Below, one piece after another: positions 6,787-16,328 of a stretch of 42,803 nt of DNA. The stretch is from Candidatus Obscuribacterales bacterium. GTDB taxonomy: Bacteria; Cyanobacteriota; Vampirovibrionia; Obscuribacterales; Obscuribacteraceae. Position 1 is the stretch's first letter, and the number at the start of each line of letters is the position of its first letter. The translations under genes and the position numbers were made by a program. The notes beneath the pieces are model-generated. The model was given only the letters and a program-made list of their open reading frames with translations, was not told the DNA's origin and ran no database searches. The stretch covers positions 1-42,803 of the forward strand of contig JAIEQI010000084.1 of NCBI GenBank assembly GCA_019747875.1. Direction: 5' to 3'.

Positions 6787-7230
6787 GTGCCGAAGATAAC
6801 TCGGACGCCACAGATACAAACACGGCTGACTAAAGGCGACAATTCGCGTCTCAACGACTATTGTAAGGCGCACAAATTGACCAAGACCGAGGTTACTCGT
6901 GAGGCCATTCGATGCTATTTGGACAGCCAAGAAAATCGTGCCAACGAGAAACGCGATGACCTCTACGCACAAGCCATAAAGAAAATGGCCGACAGAATCG
7001 TTGCCTTTCTCGTGCCAATTCGCCGGGACATCTCCAGCCTAATAATCCTGAGCAGCTACAACATTGAGGACAAGCGCCAGCTGCAAGCGGCCCTCAAATT
7101 CGGATTTGACCGAATGCGCAAACAATTGCCCGCCGACGAAAAAGCCCTCGCCGATTTCGTTGCCGCCAGACTTGCGGAGATTGCCAAGGAAGTTGAGCAA
7201 GAGAAAGACACGGGCAAAGCAAAATCATGA
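6787..7230 (+). CDS. MobC-like ribbon-helix-helix relaxosome accessory protein B
   Basis: A 147-aa protein from a GTG start (GAGGAA upstream), beginning MPKITRTPQIQTRLTKGD. The N-terminal strand-helix-helix is RHH-like, with a long helical, charged C-terminal part. It is a paralogue of the 904-1338 protein. Its stop overlaps the ATG of relaxase B (ATGA, 7227-7230), the classic arrangement of accessory and relaxase genes. It probably binds the structured region just upstream. Confidence 0.75.
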   Translation: MPKITRTPQIQTRLTKGDNSRLNDYCKAHKLTKTEVTREAIRCYLDSQENRANEKRDDLYAQAIKKMADRIVAFLVPIRRDISSLIILSSYNIEDKRQLQAALKFGFDRMRKQLPADEKALADFVAARLAEIAKEVEQEKDTGKAKS

Positions 7231-8900
7231 TCCCCATCCATCGCTTTATCGCTGCCAAACTAAGGCTGGCCAAAAGCGGTGGAAATTGGGCCGTGGCAAG
7301 ACAAAAGGCTCTCGGCGGCGCAATCGACCACATCAAATATCTAGCCAACAGACCAGGTCCCGATCTAGAACAGGGTGGCCGGGAATTTTTCGATGACCAG
7401 GGAAGCGAAATAAACCAAGCTGATGTTAGGAGCTGGGTTAAGGAGCAGTACCCCGGACGCAATGTGGTCGTCCACAAGCTGACGTTAGCTCCAGACATTA
7501 ACTTGAATGCCGATGACGAAGAAACCTACGCCCGGCACATGATGCAGGAACTATCGGACAAGCTTGGGCAAGATCTCGATTGGAAAGCTGTCGTCCATCA
7601 CAACACTTCTCACCACCACATGCACGTACTTATATCTCCCAGGGACAAAGCCGGTGGCGAGGTTCGCATCAGCAAAGATGACTGCAATCATCTTGAGCGA
7701 GCCTCAGATGAATACATCTCGCGCGAATATCCGTACCTCTGGAAGCATGTTGTTGAACCAAGCCGCGAAGAACGTGAACGCGAAAAGGCCGACCGGAACA
7801 AGGCCGTCACTCTCGACGAAATAGACGACCGCGATCAGTTTCAGCCGTCCCGCGAAGCCAACCAAGTCATTCCCTTTCTCGGACCCCAGAAAAAAGCCCT
7901 CATTAAAGAGGTGCTGCTGCCCTATGAGCAATGGAAAAAGCAAAACCCCGGACCGGAGGACCTGGAACCCCAAAAAGACGAAAAGAAAGACTGCATTGAG
8001 TACAGGGGGCAGGAATACTCCTTCGATAGTGCCATTGAAAACTTGAAGCAGCTCGATTCTGAGCTTTGGGACCAACCGCCCGAGGAATGGCTGCCGAAAG
8101 CGGAATACAGAAAGCTTAGGAATTGGATTGAACTCAAAGAGGAGGGGCGAACCCTCGACGAACCCGTCAAAGAGGACCCTAAGTACAACTACCTTGAACC
8201 ATCAACCGATCCTGACAAAATAAGCTATACCTACATGCACCCGCTAATGCCGGAGACGCCAGGCGAAGCATTCACCCGCTTTGAAGAGCGGACTGTTGAA
8301 GTGACCAAAGACAGCGATCGCGAAGCTCTCGGTGAGCTATCCCTCGCCATGCGCTACAACAACCTCAAAGAACGCCATTTTGAAGAGCAGGAGACAAGAC
8401 TTGCTCCGGTTGACGAGGCAAAGTTCAAACACTGGTTCGAGGAAAAGAATAAGCAGTGGGGTCTGGAGTTGGCGGACACAGTATTTGATCACGTAGGCAA
8501 CCAGGAGTCTGCCGAAGAATTGCATCAAGATTTTATGGACAAGGCAAGCGGCCGTGGCGGCGGCGTTGCCGGCGGCGGTGCAGTTACCGCAGCCCTAGTC
8601 GAACAAGACCAAAAGCCGGGACAGGCGCGCCCTGAGTCCAAACTCATTGAATTACCCGTCGACGAAATTGAACAGGTCAAAACTGATCTTCACCAGCTGT
8701 CCCACTACAAGTACCAAGATTGGCTTGCTCGTGAAGGCTCCCAGCAGCTCGAACAGCGCCGGGATGACGACCGGCAAATGCGTCAAATCGAAGCGGCGCT
8801 GCGCAAGCTTGAGCGGGCACAAAAAGATAAGTACAAGCGCGAATTTGATGACCGCATCAAGAAACAGGACGAACTCATGCTCGATATCGATGACTTCTAA
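7227..8900 (+). CDS. Relaxase B (HUH-type mobilisation nuclease, long form)
   Basis: A 557-aa relaxase. The N-terminal nuclease domain has the metal-binding cluster VVHHNTSHHHMHV (H124, H129, H131, H133) and a candidate catalytic Tyr38 in DHIKYLANRPG. These blocks align with relaxase A. About 400 further residues follow: acidic and helical, with a glycine-rich linker (GRGGGVAGGGA) near residue 445 and a charged coiled-coil end. The tail may contact the coupling protein or other relaxosome parts; no helicase or primase motif is seen. It overlaps the accessory gene by 4 bp, and a coupling ATPase follows 48 bp downstream. Codons and module order make it a complete second mobilisation set. Confidence 0.88.
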   Translation: MIPIHRFIAAKLRLAKSGGNWAVARQKALGGAIDHIKYLANRPGPDLEQGGREFFDDQGSEINQADVRSWVKEQYPGRNVVVHKLTLAPDINLNADDEETYARHMMQELSDKLGQDLDWKAVVHHNTSHHHMHVLISPRDKAGGEVRISKDDCNHLERASDEYISREYPYLWKHVVEPSREEREREKADRNKAVTLDEIDDRDQFQPSREANQVIPFLGPQKKALIKEVLLPYEQWKKQNPGPEDLEPQKDEKKDCIEYRGQEYSFDSAIENLKQLDSELWDQPPEEWLPKAEYRKLRNWIELKEEGRTLDEPVKEDPKYNYLEPSTDPDKISYTYMHPLMPETPGEAFTRFEERTVEVTKDSDREALGELSLAMRYNNLKERHFEEQETRLAPVDEAKFKHWFEEKNKQWGLELADTVFDHVGNQESAEELHQDFMDKASGRGGGVAGGGAVTAALVEQDQKPGQARPESKLIELPVDEIEQVKTDLHQLSHYKYQDWLAREGSQQLEQRRDDDRQMRQIEAALRKLERAQKDKYKREFDDRIKKQDELMLDIDDF

Positions 8901-8948
8901 CGGAAGCTCACGGCTGAAGAACGATTCTCAAAAGCAACGGTAATAACA

Positions 8949-10967
8949 ATGCCATCTGAATTTTCAATCCCTTTTTCTTTCACTCTTACAGAACACCACT
9001 TCGTTGAGGCTGTCTGCCAGGCGCTCGCGTCACTGCAATTCTCTCATCCATCATGCTCTACTAATTTCCGTACCATTTCCGCTACTTATGCCGAGCGCAA
9101 TGGTGACTTTCAGTACAAATACACTGCCAACGTCAGATACAAGCTCTCTGGACCTACCATCGAAGCTACGTTGATCATGAGGGAATCAGAACAAGGGGAC
9201 ATGAGTCACCGCTGCCAAAAGAAAGGCGAAGCGTTTATTGAAATGCTTAAATCCCTCCTTGACCAAAATCTTGATCGTTTGACGGCAGCTGAACCCTCCA
9301 CCAGATACGGCTCCGCTCGCTGGGCCGTACTTCCAAATGACCTCGCCGCCAATAATTTCCTTACCAAGACAGTACCGGAAGACCGGTTCGTCCTTGCAAA
9401 GCTAGACCATCAATACATAACTGTACCGCCCCAAGTAACTGATGCTCATTGCGCAATCATTGGACCTGCTGGCTCTGGCAAATCGACCGGTTTCTTGATA
9501 CCAAACCTTATTGAGCGCGGGAAAACCAGCATGGTTGTTACCGAAGCAACCAATAATGAAAGAGAACAAGCCGATATTTTCAATAAGAGTGCTGGCTTTA
9601 GAAAGTCCATGGGGCACCAGATCCATTGGTTCAATCCCACTCTCATGAACTCTACAAGACTCAATCCGCTGGACTCCATAACCAATGCTCATCCTGACCA
9701 GCGCTTAGTAACAGCTCAAAAGCTCGCACTCATAATTATTCGAAATTCACAGCAAGGCAATAAGAATGATCACTGGGATAAGTCCGCTTATCTTCTGTTG
9801 ATTGCACTGTTCATCGAGGTAGCAGAAGGTATCAGCGATCCCAAATATAAGCACATCGGCACAGTTCTCGAACTCCTGCGACTTGGACCGGAAGGGCTGA
9901 GTGAACACATATCTAATAGTTCGTCTGCAAATGCAAAACGCCGTTATGAAACGTTCTACAACAATTCGAGCGACGGTCATGCGAAAGGTGTTATTGCAAC
10001 TCTTGCACCAAAACTCGATGCTTGGGTGACGCCACAAGTCATTACCCTTACGGCGAAATCCGATGTGACTTTGGAGCAATTGAGCAAACAGCGCTTCACT
10101 TTTTACCTCTCTGTTCCTTCTACCAGAGATGATCTCAAGCCTCTAATGGCAATGATTTTCAACTACCTTCTCGGTGTTTTAGAATTCAGACCGTTTGCTC
10201 ATCCACTTTCATTCTTGCTCGATGAGTTCACTAATTTTGGCTACATACCAGGCTTCCACAACATCTACACAACTATCAGAAAAACGAAAGTTCCTTTCGC
10301 CCTAGGCTTTCAGGATCAAGCACAGCTTGAAGACATCTACGGTCGCAATCAGGCCCGCATTATCTTCAACAATACTGCTACCAAAATTTTCCTCACCCCT
10401 TCTCCAATGGACAATGTTCAAGCACGGCTAATTTCTGAAGGGCTTGGAAAAAAGACAGAGCCAGATCCAATTATTTTGGCTAATGGACAAACGCAGCTTC
10501 GTGAATATGGTCGCCACCTCATGCAGCCGGACGAGGTTCTTGCCATGGACAAAAAATATGCCTTGGTGTTCTCAACCGCTATCGACGGCAATTTGCCACC
10601 AATGAGACTGCTCAAATTTAACCCGACAGAGTACAACTGGGCGAAAGACCAGTGCCCTCCTCCTACGCGAGATGATCATCCTATCGATCACTCTCTCACG
10701 ATGCCCCTAACCGTGGTCAAAAGAGCCACCATTAAAACTAAACCTTCTCGTCACAACGCTGCGACTGACCAAAAAACAAATACAAACAAGGCGACGAGCC
10801 AGCCTAAATCCGACGGCGAGCCCGAGATCCCATTCAAGTCTCGTGACGCTGATGTGAAAAAGCCTGACGAGCCAGTCAAAGAGCAAGACCTGTCACAGGA
10901 CCCTTTTGAAATTGATGAAAAAGAGCGCGAAAACGACCATGAAATCCAGGCTTGGCTGTTCAGCTAA
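8949..10967 (+). CDS. VirD4/TraG-like coupling ATPase B, without membrane anchor
   Basis: A 672-aa P-loop ATPase that would carry the relaxase-DNA complex to a secretion channel. Walker A is GPAGSGKST at 172-180 and Walker B is FLLDEFTNFG around 422-431, both typical of VirD4/TraG. The N-terminal 165 residues form a soluble-looking domain with no transmembrane segments; canonical coupling proteins have an N-terminal membrane anchor. The last ~100 residues are charged and low-complexity. It is third in module B after the accessory and relaxase genes. Its TAA overlaps the TAG of the convergent gene (10964-10967). No channel genes are present, so it must dock on a channel encoded elsewhere. Confidence 0.88.
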   Translation: MPSEFSIPFSFTLTEHHFVEAVCQALASLQFSHPSCSTNFRTISATYAERNGDFQYKYTANVRYKLSGPTIEATLIMRESEQGDMSHRCQKKGEAFIEMLKSLLDQNLDRLTAAEPSTRYGSARWAVLPNDLAANNFLTKTVPEDRFVLAKLDHQYITVPPQVTDAHCAIIGPAGSGKSTGFLIPNLIERGKTSMVVTEATNNEREQADIFNKSAGFRKSMGHQIHWFNPTLMNSTRLNPLDSITNAHPDQRLVTAQKLALIIIRNSQQGNKNDHWDKSAYLLLIALFIEVAEGISDPKYKHIGTVLELLRLGPEGLSEHISNSSSANAKRRYETFYNNSSDGHAKGVIATLAPKLDAWVTPQVITLTAKSDVTLEQLSKQRFTFYLSVPSTRDDLKPLMAMIFNYLLGVLEFRPFAHPLSFLLDEFTNFGYIPGFHNIYTTIRKTKVPFALGFQDQAQLEDIYGRNQARIIFNNTATKIFLTPSPMDNVQARLISEGLGKKTEPDPIILANGQTQLREYGRHLMQPDEVLAMDKKYALVFSTAIDGNLPPMRLLKFNPTEYNWAKDQCPPPTRDDHPIDHSLTMPLTVVKRATIKTKPSRHNAATDQKTNTNKATSQPKSDGEPEIPFKSRDADVKKPDEPVKEQDLSQDPFEIDEKERENDHEIQAWLFS

Positions 10968-12247
10968 TCTGTCTGACCGCCAAGCTTTGGTGGCACCAGG
11001 TAACTGTCTATGAACATATAGGGTGTATTCCTTACAGAAGCGCAGCGAGCCGTAACCCAAGTGCGGACTGACTGCCATTCACCGCCGCGTCCATTCTGTA
11101 TAAGAAGTTGTACATCGTCTGGTCCAAACGCGGGAGGCAACCACCTGAACGTAATCATTGTGCCATTGTGCATCTCTCGAAAATGCAATTGCCCAGACTG
11201 ATTGATACCTACTGTAGTCCCTCGTTCTGTTAGCGAACCACCCAAATTCGTGATCGTCGCCATTACTTGATCTTGATAAACGATTATGTATGTTTTCTCG
11301 CGCGCGTCCAACGCATCTATTCGCCACTGTTTCGTCCCTTCAATGAAGTTTCCCTTGAAGGACAGTTGTGAACGCTCCCAGGCATCTTCAAGTGGTACAC
11401 CTGGATAGAAGCGCTGAAGATTTGCAGCGTCCTGCCGAAGACGCGCTTCTTCTGCTTCATTGGGTTGACTAGGTTTACTGCGGAAAAATTCAGCGATGAT
11501 ATCACCCAATGTAGGCCCGCCTTTCGCCGAGTCGGAACCCGTTACATTGCTACGCTCTACCGGGCTGCTTTGCCCTTGCAGTCTCCGCTCTTCTTTGTTG
11601 GCAAGCTCTTCCAGACCTTCCATAGAACCACTGCCCAGAAATGCTAAGAGACGACCAATGCAAGCACCTATCCAACCTGAAGTCCAGACTACAGCAATCA
11701 CGGCGACGGTGCCTATCAGCCCATTTAGTGAATCTATAGCCGCGTCGCCGGACGAATACGCCGGAGGACTAAGCGTATACGGCTTAGACACAGTTGCGGT
11801 TTCCTGATGAGCAAAGTGAAGATTACCGATCACACTTTTCAATGCTCCTTGCGTAGCAAACCACCATCCAGTCACTGCCGCTGCAAAGCCGCAAAGACCT
11901 TGCATAACGTCGGAAGCTCCTTTATTTGACGACTTAACGGTCGTTGTGGTTTGGACAGCGGGCTTAACTGTTGCATGGGTCCCATTTGATTGAGATGGAT
12001 TGCTTGTTGGTTTGCTAGTTGCTTTGCGCGTGTCCGCTTGCGCTTCCTCTTTCCTTTTGGTACCACTACCTATTTTTTGTTCAAGAGTGTTTAACCAAGA
12101 GTGAATTTCCTCCACAGCTTTAGCGCCTTCTTCGCCTCCTACTGTCGCGGCTTCACGCAGAGCCACCTTAGCTTTTCCTCTAGCAGCCTCAAGATCTTTA
12201 GCGTCGTAAGATCGACACGCTTCGTAGAATGTTTCCTTCCAACTCAT
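10964..12247 (-). CDS. Membrane protein with N-terminal helical SWK-type repeat, unknown function
   Basis: A 427-aa protein. Residues 2-52 form a helical unit (SWKETFYEACRSYDAKDL...) also found twice in the upstream gene product. A low-complexity S/T/K linker follows, then two hydrophobic segments (about 115-140 and 175-205), a Q/R/E-rich stretch, and a C-terminal beta-rich domain of about 150 residues. It starts only 3 bp after the 12251-13636 stop, so the two are one operon. The layout suggests a membrane-anchored partner that meets the soluble protein through the shared repeat. No known family is recognised. Confidence 0.75.
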   Translation of the reverse strand: MSWKETFYEACRSYDAKDLEAARGKAKVALREAATVGGEEGAKAVEEIHSWLNTLEQKIGSGTKRKEEAQADTRKATSKPTSNPSQSNGTHATVKPAVQTTTTVKSSNKGASDVMQGLCGFAAAVTGWWFATQGALKSVIGNLHFAHQETATVSKPYTLSPPAYSSGDAAIDSLNGLIGTVAVIAVVWTSGWIGACIGRLLAFLGSGSMEGLEELANKEERRLQGQSSPVERSNVTGSDSAKGGPTLGDIIAEFFRSKPSQPNEAEEARLRQDAANLQRFYPGVPLEDAWERSQLSFKGNFIEGTKQWRIDALDAREKTYIIVYQDQVMATITNLGGSLTERGTTVGINQSGQLHFREMHNGTMITFRWLPPAFGPDDVQLLIQNGRGGEWQSVRTWVTARCASVRNTPYMFIDSYLVPPKLGGQTD

Positions 12248-12250
12248 TGG

Positions 12251-13636
12251 TTATTGCCTCAGCATTTGAGTCTGTTGATCCAGTTTTTTTAACACTGATT
12301 CCCAGTGCACGAATGCCGCTTCATTAGCGGCATCCCGTTCGAACAGCGCTAGACCGCTCTTTATCTTCTGTGATGCAAGTTCCAACCGTTCTACTGCGCG
12401 CGGATGCTTTCTCACATTCATCAGTGCTGCCGCTATTGACGCCTTGGTTGCTGCATCAAGTTCAATATAGTCGAGGTTTGGAATTACGCTTGTTACAACA
12501 ATACGATAAGCTTGCGTTTCAAGATCGTATCCTTGGTCCAGCAAGGCATCACCGAAGCGTTCCTTTGCGGAATTACAGGGCAGCCGAATGCCACAGTCAT
12601 ACGGAACCAGTGCCTCCTCCCAAGGCAATCTTGATTTTGAACCTGCCATTGCAAAATTTGCTTCCAAACTGCTTAAACCATCCGGTCTTAGTTGTGGACT
12701 GTTCCTGAGCCAATCTGGAATCGGCAGTGATGGCAAGATTTGAAAGTAGTAACTCGCACAGCGCAGATTCTGACGAATTCGCGGGTCATTGTTCCGCTTC
12801 AGCCAATGCCTGAATTCCTGATCCTCAAGCAGCGGCAATGCGCATTCCGGTCTGTGATGATGTATTTGCGCTTGAATGTACATCACCTTCACAAGACTTT
12901 GCTGGAAAAAGCGAGCAGATACCTCATCCTCTATTTCCTTCGGACTGCCCGTCGGTGCTGGCAATGGCAATGAGCTAAAAAGCTTTTCGCATTCTTTCGT
13001 TAGCTCGTCGTATTTCTTGTTTTTGTGATGTTCTTGCGCCTTGTTGTATCCCATCGCCCAATGATCTATGTCCTTGTACTTGTTTGCCCACGGACTAACC
13101 ATCCCACTTTGGCCCGATCTCAACATCTTAAAAAGCACGTCCATCGCGTGCTCGTTATAGTCCGCGAGCGCCTCGACATAGCCTTCTTCCACTTTTGCTT
13201 GCCAATCATCTCCACCTATTCCATCCTGCAACTCTTGCAAACACATCTTCCAGCCTCCATCTGGATAGATCGGCTTACTTTTATGTTGCGCAAGTATTTC
13301 CCGGTGCTGCTCAATGATGGCAGCCGCCTTTTCGTCGCCAGTTTTCATGGCTTCCCTAAAGGCCCATGCTGCTTGATATTTTGCGGCAGCTACGTCTTTG
13401 GAAGCGAACGATTCCTTCGATTTCTCAAGATAGAATTTCCAACTCTTTGGCTGAAAGCTGCTCTTCGTTTTCAATAATGACTGGTGGAATTGATCGCAGA
13501 TCTTAAAATCAGGGGACGGATAACCGTCCGCTTCCATGACGGCCATGTTGGCTAGCATCGAATGATAATGTGCGCTGTGATAATCCTTTTCCGCCAGTGA
13601 TGCCTTGGCTTTTTCAAAATACTGCTGCCAATTCAT
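12251..13636 (-). CDS. Large helical protein with two SWK-type repeats, unknown function
   Basis: A 461-aa, mostly helical, soluble protein. Two units of about 50 residues near its start (NWQQYFEKAKASLAEKDY and SWKFYLEKSKESFASKDV) match the N-terminus of the next gene product; they look like TPR-related helical hairpins. The rest has no recognised signature, though Trp and Cys are frequent. First gene of a two-gene leftward operon. Divergent from the 13829 gene. Confidence 0.75.
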   Translation of the reverse strand: MNWQQYFEKAKASLAEKDYHSAHYHSMLANMAVMEADGYPSPDFKICDQFHQSLLKTKSSFQPKSWKFYLEKSKESFASKDVAAAKYQAAWAFREAMKTGDEKAAAIIEQHREILAQHKSKPIYPDGGWKMCLQELQDGIGGDDWQAKVEEGYVEALADYNEHAMDVLFKMLRSGQSGMVSPWANKYKDIDHWAMGYNKAQEHHKNKKYDELTKECEKLFSSLPLPAPTGSPKEIEDEVSARFFQQSLVKVMYIQAQIHHHRPECALPLLEDQEFRHWLKRNNDPRIRQNLRCASYYFQILPSLPIPDWLRNSPQLRPDGLSSLEANFAMAGSKSRLPWEEALVPYDCGIRLPCNSAKERFGDALLDQGYDLETQAYRIVVTSVIPNLDYIELDAATKASIAAALMNVRKHPRAVERLELASQKIKSGLALFERDAANEAAFVHWESVLKKLDQQTQMLRQ

Positions 13637-13828
13637 GGTTCGGTCCTACCCCGCTTCTATGTCCTTCCGGCGCCGGTAGCTGACGCTCACAGCTTTGTAC
13701 CCAAACTGCCGCCTATCGACTTATCCCGGTTTGCATCTACTGCCATGGCTGAAGTGGGCAAACCCCCACAGACTCTTTAATTCAAACGTTGTATCCTTAC
13801 CCCAAAAATCCACCCAAACCGAGCAAAG

Positions 13829-14731
13829 ATGGCCGATTCGTCTAAACAATCAGACACCAACTTATTGGCACAGGAGGCATCCTGTTCGACTAATGCCGTG
13901 CACGAAGCCTGGGACTTCAGTTGCCAGTCTCTTGCACACCTGGACCGACGGGGCCGCCAAGCAGAGGTTATTGCCCATGGACTAATTGTTGGCGGCATCA
14001 AAGACTTGCCCAATGAACTTCTCAATCACGGCTGGGAAACTGCCGCGAAAGGCGGAACAATAAGTCTTGTTAGTGCTTGTCTGGGTTCTGCAATCAGTGC
14101 AAAGACCAAGTGGATAGCAACAACAGCAAGGCTTATCGGGTTAGGACTTGGCAGTACAGCCATTCTCGAAACTGCCTTTGATCTGGCTTCCAAGCCGAAA
14201 CTGCAAAGCGCTCTGCGAAATGTTTGGACGTATGGAAATGAAAGAACGATTGCTGCAAGTAAGAACGTGGCCGAAGTCGAAGCAGGACCGATCGGGTTTA
14301 ACTGGGGACTCGCGTTACCGGCTGCTGCTCTTGGTAGTGTCGCTGGACGGCTAGCTATTAAACACTTGGAGCTAGCGAACAGTCCCCCGTTTCCAGATTT
14401 GCTCAATAATCCTTCTCTGCATTGCTCTGATATCAAAACGTCAATCAAGAAATTTGTTCCAAATGCTACAAGCGCGCAGGTCGCGTTGCTCGATCAGTTT
14501 GTCGCACAAACAAAGACTATGCGAGATGATGTGCAGTTGACTCGTATAACGTTATCTCGATGTGGCAAGATGGAACCAAGCCTGAATGTTGAATTCAAAG
14601 TAGGACCATTGCGAAGCAGTGAAGACATGCCGTATGAACTCGAAGCACTGGCAATGGAAATCGGGCTCCGTCAAGAACCTCCAAAGGTTTTTACTGCTAC
14701 CTGGCTAGATCCATTTGAAGACATGTTTTGA
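13829..14731 (+). CDS. Orphan protein with hydrophobic central segments, unknown function
   Basis: A 300-aa protein with a weak ribosome binding site (GAGCAAAG) directly before the ATG. It has a polar N-terminus, then two moderately hydrophobic Ala/Gly-rich stretches (about 75-115 and 155-175) that may be membrane-associated helices, then a charged C-terminal domain. Its TGA (14729-14731) abuts the stop of the convergent gene exactly. No family is recognised. Confidence 0.65.
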   Translation: MADSSKQSDTNLLAQEASCSTNAVHEAWDFSCQSLAHLDRRGRQAEVIAHGLIVGGIKDLPNELLNHGWETAAKGGTISLVSACLGSAISAKTKWIATTARLIGLGLGSTAILETAFDLASKPKLQSALRNVWTYGNERTIAASKNVAEVEAGPIGFNWGLALPAAALGSVAGRLAIKHLELANSPPFPDLLNNPSLHCSDIKTSIKKFVPNATSAQVALLDQFVAQTKTMRDDVQLTRITLSRCGKMEPSLNVEFKVGPLRSSEDMPYELEALAMEIGLRQEPPKVFTATWLDPFEDMF

Positions 14732-15760
14732 CTATAAACTCTCACTGAATAAATCGTTTAGTTCTCTCAACTCTCCACCTAAAGACGAGCCAACATCTGG
14801 ACTTATGTTCATGTTGCGGCTCCAGCCCGGCACATCCAGTTGTACGATTATAAGCCTTACATGTGAATCAATTTTCCGTCGAAGTTTAATGCGATCAATC
14901 TTGCTCGACAAGGACTGAAGGTCGTTGTCTGCTGGCAAAATAAACTTCTTCCCTGTGGATTTATTGTAGACAATGACGAGAGCATCACGGAGCGCGCTTG
15001 CAACCCGAACTCCTTTCTGATGCTTAGCTTCACTAAACATGTATACCGAAAGTTCGATTATTGCTGCGTCAAGTTCCGTCACCGCAGAAGAAAATTTAGT
15101 CCCCTGGCTTAGATCGGCGCGTACCTTGTTCAGCCTCGCTGTGTATTCTCTCTGCGCGGGAGACTCTCCGATTTCCATATGACTAACAACACTTTTCTCA
15201 ATTAGCATTGGGGGAGGCGCGTTAGCTTTCTTCCGGCGTTCATTGTAATCGTTGATAAATGACTCCAGTTGCCGACTTGAACCTTCGATCCGCTTGTTCA
15301 ATTTTTCAAATTTCTCTTCTTGTTTTTCGAATCCATGAACAATCAAGAATCCACCGACTAACAGAATCGCTAAAATTATGCACAAGAGCACATTCTGCAA
15401 AACCTGATGGTTATTAGTATTTTCGCGTTTTTGCGCTTTGCCCACGTAGTAATGTGATGGCAAGAAACCAAGGTCGATGATCTGCGATTCGCTAGGTAGC
15501 AAATCATCATCCTCTTCTTGGGCCGCCGTGAGCAGAACGTCGTTCTGAAAAGACAGATCAAGCGCGTTGCCGCATGCCTCAAAGAGCCTGTCCTCGTGCT
15601 CGGAACGGTTTTTCAACTTTTCCAATATTAATGCGATAGAGGTCCGATTCATTGCAATCGACAGAGTTGCGTACTTAATGCGAGCCCCTGGAACGCGTTG
15701 CGTAACGCTATCGCAAAACTGCCTGATCAGTTCTTTCTGTTTTGTGGAGAGGTTTTGCAT
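14732..15760 (-). CDS. Single-pass membrane protein with coiled coil, partner of HEPN gene
   Basis: A 342-aa protein. Residues 1-100 are helical and soluble-looking; a clear transmembrane segment at about 119-141 (VLLCIILAILLVGGFLIVHG) is followed by a charged coiled coil (HGFEKQEEKFEKLNKRIEG) and a C-terminal helical domain. It starts 3 bp after the HEPN gene stop, so the two are co-translated. The arrangement, a HEPN protein with a membrane partner, could be a toxin-type or phage-defence pair, but no established family is recognised. Confidence 0.7.
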   Translation of the reverse strand: MQNLSTKQKELIRQFCDSVTQRVPGARIKYATLSIAMNRTSIALILEKLKNRSEHEDRLFEACGNALDLSFQNDVLLTAAQEEDDDLLPSESQIIDLGFLPSHYYVGKAQKRENTNNHQVLQNVLLCIILAILLVGGFLIVHGFEKQEEKFEKLNKRIEGSSRQLESFINDYNERRKKANAPPPMLIEKSVVSHMEIGESPAQREYTARLNKVRADLSQGTKFSSAVTELDAAIIELSVYMFSEAKHQKGVRVASALRDALVIVYNKSTGKKFILPADNDLQSLSSKIDRIKLRRKIDSHVRLIIVQLDVPGWSRNMNISPDVGSSLGGELRELNDLFSESL

Positions 15761-15763
15761 CTC

Positions 15764-16219
15764 TCAATTACCAATCACATCGTAAACCAGTTGCCGGATC
15801 TTTTTTGCAAGAGTAATCATAGTCTCTGCTTCAGAAGCCGGAATGTTATCAGGGTGCCAGTAATCGGCTTTGCTCCTATATCGCTTCATATCAAATACCT
15901 GTTGTGGCAATTTCAAGGTCCCTGCGTCTAATGGTTTTACGAATTCGCACACAAAATTGCCCAACAGTTGCGAATAGACCATGTGGCTCCAGTTCGGACC
16001 GTCAGTTTTGTAAGTATCATGCTCCGGGGGTCTCGGCCATCCCAAGTCGATTAGCTTTTCGTACCCGGCCGCGGTTAACAACTGAATCACACTGTAGTAA
16101 GCCCTGTTACAGGCGGAACGATTCCGTCCTTTCCTAAAGCAGGCTTCCGCTACTTGAATTGACTCTTCTGATTTGTCTCTGTAAGTTTGCGCTATTGCAA
16201 GGTCTTCTGGACTTGGCAT
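15764..16219 (-). CDS. HEPN-domain protein
   Basis: A 151-aa helical protein with the HEPN-family pattern: the first helices carry GRNRSACNRAYYSVIQLL (residues 31-48), as in COG1895-type HEPN proteins, and the last helices carry RYRSKADYW followed by an alanine-rich helix. R115 and H122 form an RX6H motif, compatible with the RX4-6H catalytic motif of ribonuclease HEPNs. HEPN proteins often act as RNA-cleaving toxins or nucleotide-transfer partners. No nucleotidyltransferase antitoxin is adjacent; the partner is a membrane protein instead. Active-site assignment is tentative. Confidence 0.7.
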   Translation of the reverse strand: MPSPEDLAIAQTYRDKSEESIQVAEACFRKGRNRSACNRAYYSVIQLLTAAGYEKLIDLGWPRPPEHDTYKTDGPNWSHMVYSQLLGNFVCEFVKPLDAGTLKLPQQVFDMKRYRSKADYWHPDNIPASEAETMITLAKKIRQLVYDVIGN

Positions 16220-16328
16220 TGTTCCGACCGGATGTCCTGGTTTTGTTCCTGATCCTATACTTATACCCGCCGTCCATCACCCTAGTCTTAGCGCCCATTC
16301 GTAGCGCTGTGCCTAGGAATTCGATATC
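16220..16328. other. Short gap between minus-strand genes
   Basis: It has AGCGC/GCGCT pairing near 16290-16310 but no T-run. Nothing else is seen. Confidence 0.3.

Noticed and set aside
13025..13477. 150-codon plus-strand frame inside the 461-aa gene
   Set aside because: It is the antisense shadow of a well-supported coding frame.
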